Shown here one piece after another: positions 1 through 6,239 of a stretch of 6,391 bases of DNA. This DNA is from QHBQ01 sp038230695 (GTDB lineage Bacteria; Chloroflexota; Chloroflexia; QHBQ01), in assembly GCA_038230695.1 (NCBI GenBank), contig JBBRMT010000262.1, positions 1-6,391 of the forward strand. Direction: 5' to 3'. Position 1 is the stretch's first letter. The number at the start of each line of letters is the position of its first letter. The notes under the pieces are model-generated. The model was not told the DNA's origin and ran no database searches. It saw only the letters and a program-made list of their open reading frames with translations. Both the position numbers and the translations under genes were made by a program.

Positions 1-1
1 A

Positions 2-736
2 ATCTCAATGGTGATGTTCGCCGCCGCACAAGCGCCCAACGGTGGCGCTGCCGCCCCCGCCCAGGGCGCAACCATTCACACCAATGTGGCAGCAGCAACC
101 GATAGCACCCCCAGCACTGGCGATAGCGGCAAGCAAGCGCCCGTCGAGGTCAGCGCCTACTACAATCTTTATATGCAGAAGCTGGCTGGCGACCTCGGCG
201 TGAGCCAGGACAAACTGACCAGTAGCATGAGCCAGGCGTTCAAGGACACGCTGAACCAGGCGGTCAAGGATGGCAAGCTGACCCAGGCGCAGGCCGACGA
301 GCGCAGCACGCAATGGGCCAATATGCAGAGCAAGATGTTTGCGCTGGGCCTGATGCCCGGCAACACCAGTAGCGACAGCGAGCGGGTCAATTGCGCCGCC
401 ACGCCGCAGAGCAACTTGCAGAGCCAGGTGGAAAGCGCCGCGTTCCAGTCGGCTGCCGACAAGCTGGGCATGACCAAGGATCAACTGATGGCGCAATTGA
501 CCCAGGGCAAGAGCGTCGCCGACCTTGCCGCCAGCAAGAACGTCAGCCAGGCTGACCTGAAGACCGCGATTGCTACAGGCATCAAGCCGATACTAGACCA
601 GGGGGTTAAGGATGGCAAGATTACCCAGCAGCAGGAAGATGCAGCCCTCCAGGCGGTGCAGAGCCTGGACTTGAGCCAGAGCCCCAAGGATCTGCTCAGG
701 TCACTCGGCGCTGGCGACCCCAAGATGTGTCAGTAA
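2..736 (+). CDS. Secreted protein with two helical DUF2680-like modules, 5' end probably outside window
   Basis: I do not recognise a named family. The frame is open to the left edge; the first in-frame ATG is at 8, but codons from 2 read ISMVMFAAAQA then PNGG, which looks like the end of a signal peptide with an AQA cleavage site. The true start is therefore probably upstream. Residues below count from the ATG at 8. A low-complexity Ala/Pro/Gly/Thr linker covers about 10-46. A first short helical module lies at about 53-105 (LGVSQDKL...AVKDGKLTQAQAD). A second, fuller module lies at 153-223 (LGMTKDQL, ADLA, SQADLK, GVKDGKITQQQED). The second module aligns without gaps to the C-terminal tail of the anti-sigma-like protein at 1484-2971. 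The motif style (LG, then a Lys/Gly-Leu/Ile-Thr-Gln turn) resembles secreted DUF2680/YckD-like proteins; that link is tentative. Two cysteines (129, 241) could form a disulfide outside the cell. Stop TAA at 734-736. Coding confidence is high; function unknown. Confidence 0.8.
   Translation: MSMVMFAAAQAPNGGAAAPAQGATIHTNVAAATDSTPSTGDSGKQAPVEVSAYYNLYMQKLAGDLGVSQDKLTSSMSQAFKDTLNQAVKDGKLTQAQADERSTQWANMQSKMFALGLMPGNTSSDSERVNCAATPQSNLQSQVESAAFQSAADKLGMTKDQLMAQLTQGKSVADLAASKNVSQADLKTAIATGIKPILDQGVKDGKITQQQEDAALQAVQSLDLSQSPKDLLRSLGAGDPKMCQ
255..628 (+). repeat. Internal duplicated segment in the secreted protein gene
   Basis: Bases 255-286 and 597-628 are 32-bp copies matching at 28 positions by hand alignment. 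Both encode the turn QxVKDGK(L/I)TQ that ends each helical module. They are in the same frame, so this looks like intragenic duplication of a protein module rather than a mobile repeat. The first module lacks the middle stretch (about 20 residues around ADLAASKNVSQADL) present in the second. Confidence 0.6.
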
Positions 737-805
737 TCTGGTAACGCCGGGGTGGTGGCACTCGGCAACCATCCCTGCCCAGGGCAAGTGCAACCCGCCC
801 CTCCG

Positions 806-845
806 CCCCCTCTCCCCAGCCCTCTCCCCCACCGGGGAGAGGGGG
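806..845. repeat. C-rich / G-rich palindrome with two alternative left arms
   Basis: Two copies of CCCTCTCCCC lie in tandem, the second at 820-829, followed by the single complementary arm starting at 834. The near copy pairs perfectly over 10 bp (820-829 with 834-843, loop CACC). The far copy pairs perfectly over 12 bp (806-817 with 834-845). The two pairings exclude each other. There is no T-tract after the stem, so it is not a textbook intrinsic terminator, though it could slow or end transcription between the secreted-protein gene and the sigma gene. Elements of this composition recur between genes in many bacterial genomes (general knowledge), so it may be a dispersed repeat. Confidence 0.6.
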
Positions 846-860
846 AATCAAATCAACTTT

Positions 861-871
861 AGGAGCTAGCT
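861..871 (+). promoter_or_regulatory. Ribosome binding site of the sigma factor gene
   Basis: AGGAG at 861-865 sits 6 nt before the ATG at 872. This supports that start codon over later ATG/GTG codons in the same frame. Confidence 0.75.
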
Positions 872-1330
872 ATGCCCATCTGGTTGCGTTCGTGGGACGA
901 CAGAGAGGCAGTTGACAATATCAACACGGCGGAAGCCGATTTGGACGATGCGACCCTGGTGGCCGCCGCCCGTGAGGATGCTGCGGCCTTCACTCAGCTA
1001 TATCGCCGCTACTTTCGAGCCGTCTACCGCTATTGCTACATCCGCCTGGGCAGCCACGAGGCGGCGGAGGATGCCACCAGCGACACCTTTCTCAAGGCGC
1101 TGGCGACAATCGGCAAATATCGCGACGAGGGTTTCGCGGGCTGGTTGTTCCGCATCGCCCACAACACGGTGGTGGACACGCAGCGGCGGCAACGCCCCCA
1201 GGTGCCGTTCGAGCAAGCGGGCGAGTTGGTAGACGACGCACCCAGCCCCGAAGATGTCAGCCTCGCCCGTGCCGACTACGACGACCTGCACGCCACCCTG
1301 GCCCTGCTGCCCGACGCGCAACCAAGGTGA
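872..1330 (+). CDS. ECF sigma-70 factor, region 2 part (frame broken before region 4)
   Basis: This is the N-terminal part of an extracytoplasmic-function sigma factor, the subunit that directs RNA polymerase to a stress or envelope regulon. Residues about 25-107 form sigma region 2: an acidic DDATLVAAAREDAAAF helix, then LYRRYFRAVYRYCYIRLG, the core-binding and -10-reading stretch EAAEDATSDTFLKAL, and WLFRIAHNTVVDTQRR. An acidic linker follows (VDDAPSPEDVSLARADYDDL). The expected entry into region 4 begins at ALLPDAQ, but the frame then reads PR and stops at 1328-1330. Region 4 continues in the -1 frame directly downstream, so the intact gene would run 872-1494 and encode about 207 residues, a normal ECF length. 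One missing base around 1322-1323 explains it: either a sequencing or assembly error or a true mutation. On its own this 152-residue product would lack -35 recognition. Family call is firm; the state of the gene (intact, broken or split) is open. Confidence 0.85.
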   Translation: MPIWLRSWDDREAVDNINTAEADLDDATLVAAAREDAAAFTQLYRRYFRAVYRYCYIRLGSHEAAEDATSDTFLKALATIGKYRDEGFAGWLFRIAHNTVVDTQRRQRPQVPFEQAGELVDDAPSPEDVSLARADYDDLHATLALLPDAQPR

Positions 1331-1332
1331 TG
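1319..1332 (+). other. Frameshift / TGATG junction inside the sigma gene
   Basis: Frame 1 reads CAA (1319-1321) CCA AGG TGA. The homologous continuation reads AAG GTG ATG GAG from 1324. Two bases (CC, 1322-1323) are left where one codon is expected, so a one-base deletion restores sense if reverted, for example to an Arg codon. The stop TGA (1328-1330) overlaps an ATG (1330-1332), a layout also seen in coupled genes. No X-XXY-YYZ slippery heptamer is present, so programmed -1 frameshifting is not supported. Confidence 0.75.
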
Positions 1333-1494
1333 GAGCTACAACTGGCGGGCCTGAACAGCGAACAGATTGGCGCGGCCATCGGCAAAGGCGCTGGCACCGT
1401 ACGGATGATGCGCTTCCGCGCCTTCAATCGCCTGCGCGAAATAATCAAGGGCCGTAGCAACGAAGCGGCACAGGAGGTGTCTAATGGCAAATAA
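1330..1494 (+). CDS. ECF sigma-70 factor, region 4 part (detached helix-turn-helix)
   Basis: This is the C-terminal, -35-binding half of the same sigma gene in another frame; the 54 residues are counted from the ATG at 1330. MELQLAGLNSEQIGAAIG, then TVRMMRFRAFNRLREII, is the typical region 4.2 helix-turn-helix of ECF sigma factors. The homologous sense extends upstream to AAG at 1324, which supports a single ancestral gene. If translated separately, it would rely on coupling at the TGATG overlap; only a poorly spaced AGG precedes it. It ends at TAA 1492-1494, overlapping the next gene by 11 nt. As an independent protein it is doubtful; as sigma region 4 sequence it is clear. Confidence 0.65.
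   Translation: MELQLAGLNSEQIGAAIGKGAGTVRMMRFRAFNRLREIIKGRSNEAAQEVSNGK
1472..1479 (+). promoter_or_regulatory. Strong Shine-Dalgarno inside the sigma gene for the anti-sigma gene
   Basis: AGGAGGTG, a full anti-SD match, lies 4 nt before the ATG at 1484 and within the last codons of the sigma gene. It fixes the start of the downstream gene and implies that translation of the pair is linked. Confidence 0.85.
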
Positions 1495-2971
1495 TCCGCA
1501 ACAGCAAGCCGCGCTACTAGAGCAGTATTGCGCCACGCTGGCACAGAACCTGCAAGCCCTTCCTCCTGATGGACTAGATGCCGAGTTCGTCACTCTGGCG
1601 CAGCGGCTCTACCAGCAGGCTGCTACCGCCGAGCCATCCAGCACCTTCGCCTGGCAACTTGAGCAACGCATTGTCGCCGCCCCCGCCCTGCCCGCGAACT
1701 CGCGATCAAACCTGGCCGCCAGACCGCTGCCTGCCTCTTCACACCGCTTCCCGTTGCAAAGCTGGCTGATGCCCCGCCTGGCAACCGCAGTGATGCTGGC
1801 GCTGCTGGTGATCGGCGCGGCGTTGCTGGCCGGTATCCTTTCGGGGCGTAATCCGGCGATGGGCGGTAGTGGCAATTCTGCGTTCGCCACGCCAACCCCA
1901 CCGCTGCCCAGCATTGATACGATCCGCAATAATGCTGAGACTGCACTGAAGTCCGGGCAGATTCAGAGCTTTGTGCTGACTGAGACAACAATGACACGTT
2001 CATCCATTCCACCTAATGGGTTGCCATTGCCTGCAAACAAGAGTATAACGGCAACAGGTCAGACAGTTATCATGTTCCAGTCACCTAACCTCTGGCGCAT
2101 TGACAAGACAACTCCTTCATCATCCACTACTGATAACAGTAAGGTAGATCACGCAATCGAGGTTAGCAATGGTGTCAGCGTATGGGACTATACTGCACAA
2201 CCGAACGTGGTGGGGATTAGCAATCTAGATCTTAATGGCGGCCCCAACCCCATTAGACAATTGTTTGGTGCAACTTCACTCGACGTTCCATCATCAAACA
2301 AGTGTTCTACCGGCCCGTCCCTTACTGGCACCGACATAATCGCCAATCGGGCTACATACAAAATCGAATTCGGCGCTTTCCGATGCGTAGGATTGGTCCT
2401 GGCTGGCCCTAGCCGGATCTGGCTTGATCAGCAAACTTACCTGATACTCAAGACCGCAGGCTACGAAAGCTCTGACGCACAAGAGCCGGTAATCTCTACC
2501 GAAGCAACCGATGTGCAGTACAACGTGCCGATTGACAAGGCTCAATTCACCTTCACCCCACCAGCTGGTGCGACCATCAAGGATTATCGCAACGGCGAGG
2601 TAAACAAGCAGGCGCTGCAGCAGAAGTTCACGCAGCAGTTGCTCGATGCCGCCGCCAAAGTGCTGGGCATGGACACCGACAAGCTGAAGACCGAACTGGC
2701 GAACGGCACGACATTCGCCACCCTTGCTAAGACCAGGCAGATCAGCGAAGCCGACCTGAAAGCTGCTGTAATCGCTGCAATCAAGCCCGCGCTCGGCCAA
2801 CTGGTGCAAACCGGCCAGTTGACCCAGCAGGATGAGGATAGCTTCATCCAGACGATACAGAATACTGACCTGAGCAAGCCAACCAACATGGATAGCTTCG
2901 GCGTTAGCAACACCACCCATGTGCCAGTCGCCACGCCCGAGGCCGCACCAACCAGCAGCGCCACACCGTAG
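1484..2971 (+). CDS. Membrane anti-sigma factor-like protein with LolA/RseB-like sensor domain
   Basis: Probable cognate anti-sigma factor of the overlapping ECF sigma gene. Residues 1-98 are the predicted cytoplasmic part, with a helical stretch (LEQYCATLAQNLQAL, FVTLAQRLYQQAAT) suited to binding sigma; the HxxxCxxC zinc motif of ZAS-type anti-sigmas is absent. A single membrane helix spans about 99-120 (LATAVMLALLVIGAALLAGI). A Pro/Thr/Gly linker leads to an extracytoplasmic beta-rich domain at about 145-368. Landmarks are IRNNAETALKSG, QSPNLWRIDK, VSNGVSVWDY, RIWLDQQTYLILKT and FTFTPPAGATIKDY; this pattern is typical of LolA/RseB-like lipoprotein-carrier folds used as envelope sensors. Cys274 and Cys301 could pair. 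Residues 394-464 are a helical module related to the secreted protein at the left edge, followed by a Thr/Pro/Ala tail. The start is fixed by a strong SD. The part encoding the LolA-like domain is clearly AT-richer than its surroundings. The anti-sigma role is inferred from position and topology. Confidence 0.8.
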   Translation: MANNPQQQAALLEQYCATLAQNLQALPPDGLDAEFVTLAQRLYQQAATAEPSSTFAWQLEQRIVAAPALPANSRSNLAARPLPASSHRFPLQSWLMPRLATAVMLALLVIGAALLAGILSGRNPAMGGSGNSAFATPTPPLPSIDTIRNNAETALKSGQIQSFVLTETTMTRSSIPPNGLPLPANKSITATGQTVIMFQSPNLWRIDKTTPSSSTTDNSKVDHAIEVSNGVSVWDYTAQPNVVGISNLDLNGGPNPIRQLFGATSLDVPSSNKCSTGPSLTGTDIIANRATYKIEFGAFRCVGLVLAGPSRIWLDQQTYLILKTAGYESSDAQEPVISTEATDVQYNVPIDKAQFTFTPPAGATIKDYRNGEVNKQALQQKFTQQLLDAAAKVLGMDTDKLKTELANGTTFATLAKTRQISEADLKAAVIAAIKPALGQLVQTGQLTQQDEDSFIQTIQNTDLSKPTNMDSFGVSNTTHVPVATPEAAPTSSATP

Positions 2972-3293
2972 CGCAATGACAAAGAGTTGAAGGTATAGTA
3001 GCGGCGGGGGACTACCGGCCACTCGCCGAGTTACTGAGGGCTGGGAGCGTAGCTCCGAGCGGTCAAGCGCATCACTGCTTGGTGATTGCAACAATGACCA
3101 ACATAGACGCTTGGTAAGCGATAGCGCTTGCGATGGGCATCACGGGCGCTTCACCGATTGGGGCTACGCACCCAACCCCCGGTAACTCGGCACGCGGCCT
3201 ACATCCGGCAGCATACCAGACCACAATCCCTTGCATAAACTCGACACGCTGCTTGCTATCCGACAGCTTACCAGACCACAATTCTTTTTGCTT
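2972..3293. other. Intergenic region of 322 bp with small hairpins, no convincing gene
   Basis: I see no supported gene here. Small inverted repeats are present: GGAGC-GTA-GCTCC at 3044-3056, CGCTT-GGT-AAGCG at 3108-3120, and AAGCG-ATAG-CGCTT at 3116-3129. The last two share an arm and exclude each other. CAAGCGC at 3064-3070 is also the exact complement of 3124-3130. No stem followed by a T-run, and so no clear intrinsic terminator, was found. A weak promoter-like pair (TTGCAT 3231-3236, 17 bp, TGCTAT 3254-3259) matches consensus at only 3 of 6 positions each. The right part carries a 55-bp-period direct repeat. Confidence 0.6.
3204..3282. repeat. Direct repeat pair, 24 bp with 55-bp period, upstream of the glycosyltransferase
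   Basis: Bases 3204-3227 and 3259-3282 match at 22 of 24 positions, sharing the 14-bp core TACCAGACCACAAT exactly. The spacing of 55 bp is not a multiple of 3, so the repeats are not protein repeats. They lie just before the ATG at 3294 and could be paired operator sites or remnants of a duplication. Confidence 0.65.
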
Positions 3294-6239
3294 ATGAACA
3301 GAATCCCACTTTACCCACATCAGTTGATTACATTGCTTCGCGGCTTGGTCCGCTCACTACTGCGGGCCAGAGGCTTGCTTGCCAGCATCGCTGCGCTAGT
3401 GATCGCCTGGCAGGGGCAGCTAAAATATGAGGCGCACGATCTGGGCGGCGCATGGCTTTATCTGCTGGCCGCCTGCGTGTTGATCGTGGGCTATCTGTTC
3501 AGCTACAAGAATCGCCGTTTCTTCCGCATTGGCCGCTATCATCCCAATAGTGGAGCAGCGGTTGTCACTACGTTGCCAGTGCGCCGTGTCGCCGCGCCTT
3601 CGCCCAACCCGACCGAGCGCGAACCCGACCAGCGGACTCGCTACTTCGCTGGCATGTATGCCGAGCGACCAATGCAACTGCTTGGCGAGCAACCCCGCCG
3701 CTGGTTGGTTATTACCCACCGTGAGCGATGGCGGATGACACTGGCTGCGCTTGCCGTCGTAAGTAGCGTAATTGCGGTGACGCTGCACGAGCAGGACCAA
3801 TTGGACTGGCGGGCTTTGCTGCTGTGGGCGATTAGCCTGGCCCTGTTTGCCCGCGCCTGCGCCGGACAGAAGGTTGACCTGTGGCCGTTGGCGGCTGCCA
3901 ACCCTGACGAACTGCTAATCGCGGAGGATGATGGCGCGGATTTGAGCCAACGGAGTAGCGGCCAACCGCACCTGGAGTGGCTGCTGCTCGGACTAATCCT
4001 GTTGGCGGCGATTTGGTTTCGCGCTTATGGCCTTAGCTACAACCCGATTGGCCTGCACAGCGATGAGGCGGAGATTGGCCTAATCGCCAAATCGTTGCTG
4101 CACGGCGACTTCGCAATAGCGCCACCATTGACCAGCGCCAACTGGTATTACTTCCCCAGCGGCACGATGTGGACGATGCTGCCCGGGATGGCCCTGTTCG
4201 GCGACGATACGCCCGCCGGTATCCACTTCAGCAGTGCGGTGTTCAGCGTGCTGGACATCTTCGCCATGTTCCTGCTAGTGCGGCTGCTCTGGGGTTCGCG
4301 CTCCGCGCTGATTGCCGCTGCCTTGCTGGCTGCCGCTGGCCCCAGCCTGCACCTCTCACTCTATCCCGCAGGCACCGAGCAACTGGCCCTGTTCTGGACG
4401 CTCAGTTTTTACTTCTTCTTCAAGGGGCTACGCAGCAAACGCTACCTCGATTTCGTGTGGAGTGGCTACGCTGCCGCCGCCAGCCTGTTCTTCTACCCCT
4501 CGTCTCGTGCCATCTTCATCCTGCTCGGTTTGCTGGTTGCCTACCTGGTGGTTACGCAGCGCGGCTTCCTAGCCAACTATTGGCGGCATCTCATTAGTCT
4601 CGGCCTGGGCTTGTGGCTACTGGTCGCGCCCACCATAGTCTACACCATCCAGCATCAGGCGGTCTTGCTCAAGCACTTGCAGGAGGTCTCCATCTTCAGC
4701 AACTTTGGCGCAGAGTTGGCCTTCAAGGACTGGGGGATGGCTTATCCGGCAGGTGGGCTGGGGTTTACCCCGCAGGCAATGTTCGCCAACGGGCAGCTAT
4801 GGAGCAATCTGCTGTGGGAGCAAGCCAAGCACACCTACCTGGCGCTCAACTTCTATCACGACCCCACCTACTTCTACCAGACCAGCCAACCGCTGCTGCC
4901 CACCATCCCCGCGATACTGGCGGGGATGGGTATTGCCTATGCGTTGTGGCGTTGGCGCGACCCGCGCTATTTCTTGCTAAACCTCTGGTTCTGGGTGGGC
5001 TTGCTGCTCTCCACCATGCTGACCATCCACCCACCGGAGTTGCTACGCATGGCCGGGGTATATCAGGTGTTCTACATATTCCCTGCAATTGCCCTCAACA
5101 AGATACTATATGAAGCGGAGCGCAGCGCCTGGTTCGCATGGGATGGGCTGGAACGCGGGCTGGTGCGGCTGCTACGCCGCCTATTGCATCGTGCAGCAGC
5201 AGGCGGATTGCCAACGCGGGTTGCTGCGACTCAGACGCGATACCTGAACGTCGCCCTAATCGTGTTGCTGGCAGGGCTGATGGCGCAAGGGGTGCAGAAC
5301 TACTATACCGACTTCCGCGACAAGGTGCAGCCCTGGGCCGACCTCTCGATTGACGCATACTACCTACGCGGCGCACAGCAGAACTATGATGCCTACTGCG
5401 TCTGTCCACCAGAGTATAGCATCCATTTCGTTACCATCCGCTTCCTCGCCCCCGCGCTGCAAGGAGATGATGTGGGCAAGCTCACTGATGTGCTGCCTTT
5501 CTCGCAAATGCTGAACAAGGATGCGCTATTCCTGGTTATGCCACAGCGTTGGGTCGAGGGTTCTCTAATTAAACAGCTTTACCCTGCTGCGCTGATGCAG
5601 ACCATCCCCTACATCAACGGGCAGCCCTTCCGCCAGGTGTACATCGTGCGGGCCAGCGCGGCTAATGCCATGCACGGGGTACAGGCCAGCTACTTTGGCG
5701 GGGGCAACATATATCAGCCCGGCAAGCTGCTGGCTAGTCGCGCCGAACGTGGCCCCGTCCTCGATGCCAGTAATCCGCCGCCCGCCAACCTCAGCTATCC
5801 AGTTGTGGGCCAGTGGCAAGGTTCGCTCTATGCCGCCGCAACGATGGACTGCACCTTCAAGATGAGCGGCGGCGCGGGCCTGCTGATCATAGACGGCAGG
5901 ACGCAGCTAGTGGCGGGGCAAGGCCCGCGCGGCGACCAGGTACAGGTAATATTGACGCAGGGTTGGCACAGCTTCACTATGCGCGAGGCGCTAACCTCGG
6001 CCAGCCAGCAGGTGGCGCTCACTGTGGCTGCGCCGGGGCAGGCAGCCCAGCCAATTCCCTATGCGCATCTCTATCGCGGCACGCTGCCCGCCACGACGGC
6101 TGACAATCCCGAGAACCGACTACCAACTGGCGGCCGTTTAGTACAACTATTGCAGCAGGGGATTACGCTGGGGGTCTGGGGGTTCAGCCCCCAGCGGCTG
6201 AAATGGACAAATGCCTGTCGCGAAGCTGGAGCAGATTAG
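3294..6239 (+). CDS. GT39/ArnT-like membrane glycosyltransferase with C-terminal PA14-like domain
   Basis: A large GT-C-fold glycosyltransferase, expected to transfer sugar from a polyprenyl-phosphate carrier to an acceptor on the outer face of the membrane. The 981 residues count from the ATG at 3294. Two N-terminal hydrophobic segments (about 28-39, 50-70) precede a charged linker (71-147). Two more helices follow (148-164, 173-188), then a helix at 227-243. The first large loop carries HSDEAEIG at 255-262; the Asp-Glu of this loop is the metal/donor-binding acid pair typical of PMT/ArnT families. About nine further membrane helices run to about 605, and a last one at 649-665. A soluble part (about 669-789) leads to a PA14-like beta domain at about 794-928: VQASYF, QWQGSLYA, LLIIDG, LTQGWHSFT, PIPYAHLY. 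A TTG at 3231 would add 21 residues, but it falls within the direct repeats and has no SD, so ATG is preferred; the ATG also lacks an SD. The acceptor is unknown. Confidence 0.87.
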   Translation: MNRIPLYPHQLITLLRGLVRSLLRARGLLASIAALVIAWQGQLKYEAHDLGGAWLYLLAACVLIVGYLFSYKNRRFFRIGRYHPNSGAAVVTTLPVRRVAAPSPNPTEREPDQRTRYFAGMYAERPMQLLGEQPRRWLVITHRERWRMTLAALAVVSSVIAVTLHEQDQLDWRALLLWAISLALFARACAGQKVDLWPLAAANPDELLIAEDDGADLSQRSSGQPHLEWLLLGLILLAAIWFRAYGLSYNPIGLHSDEAEIGLIAKSLLHGDFAIAPPLTSANWYYFPSGTMWTMLPGMALFGDDTPAGIHFSSAVFSVLDIFAMFLLVRLLWGSRSALIAAALLAAAGPSLHLSLYPAGTEQLALFWTLSFYFFFKGLRSKRYLDFVWSGYAAAASLFFYPSSRAIFILLGLLVAYLVVTQRGFLANYWRHLISLGLGLWLLVAPTIVYTIQHQAVLLKHLQEVSIFSNFGAELAFKDWGMAYPAGGLGFTPQAMFANGQLWSNLLWEQAKHTYLALNFYHDPTYFYQTSQPLLPTIPAILAGMGIAYALWRWRDPRYFLLNLWFWVGLLLSTMLTIHPPELLRMAGVYQVFYIFPAIALNKILYEAERSAWFAWDGLERGLVRLLRRLLHRAAAGGLPTRVAATQTRYLNVALIVLLAGLMAQGVQNYYTDFRDKVQPWADLSIDAYYLRGAQQNYDAYCVCPPEYSIHFVTIRFLAPALQGDDVGKLTDVLPFSQMLNKDALFLVMPQRWVEGSLIKQLYPAALMQTIPYINGQPFRQVYIVRASAANAMHGVQASYFGGGNIYQPGKLLASRAERGPVLDASNPPPANLSYPVVGQWQGSLYAAATMDCTFKMSGGAGLLIIDGRTQLVAGQGPRGDQVQVILTQGWHSFTMREALTSASQQVALTVAAPGQAAQPIPYAHLYRGTLPATTADNPENRLPTGGRLVQLLQQGITLGVWGFSPQRLKWTNACREAGAD
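6176..6194. repeat. Perfect 7-bp hairpin in the last codons of the glycosyltransferase gene
   Basis: CTGGGGG (6176-6182), loop TTCAG, CCCCCAG (6188-6194). It encodes GVWGFSPQ near the C-terminus, beyond the PA14-like domain. No T-tract follows. It could be a repeat element captured by the reading frame, or a weak transcription-pausing stem. Confidence 0.55.

Noticed and set aside
5..496. Minus-strand open frame of 163 codons opposite the secreted protein
   Set aside because: It lies antisense to a clearly coding frame with helical module repeats. Its open state follows from the codon bias of the + strand gene, and it has no recognisable domain.
912..917. TTGACA resembling a -35 box
   Set aside because: It lies inside the sigma coding sequence and has no -10-like hexamer at 16-18 bp. 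Similar TTGACA strings at 2100 and 2532 lie inside the anti-sigma gene; the one at 2100 also lacks a -10 and the one at 2532 was not supported either.
2294..3094. Minus-strand open frame of 266 codons across the anti-sigma gene and the gap
   Set aside because: The + strand has a domain-rich protein with a strong SD; the antisense product shows no motif and no ribosome binding site that I can see.
3121..3200. Possible tRNA or structured RNA gene
   Set aside because: No cloverleaf arms or T-loop GTTCRA motif could be assembled; only short isolated stems are present.
3231..3293. TTG start adding 21 residues to the glycosyltransferase
   Set aside because: This segment is part of the direct-repeat region and has no SD. 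The ATG at 3294 gives a normal short charged N-terminus before the first hydrophobic segment.
3072..3320. Minus-strand open frame of 82 codons in the intergenic gap
   Set aside because: It runs across the 55-bp-period direct repeats, whose spacing breaks codon phase, and no family is recognisable. It is kept only as a note in the hairpin-cluster finding.
4169..4597. Alternative + frame of 142 codons inside the glycosyltransferase
   Set aside because: Out-of-frame reading of a gene with clear membrane helices and catalytic motifs; the product has no domain character.
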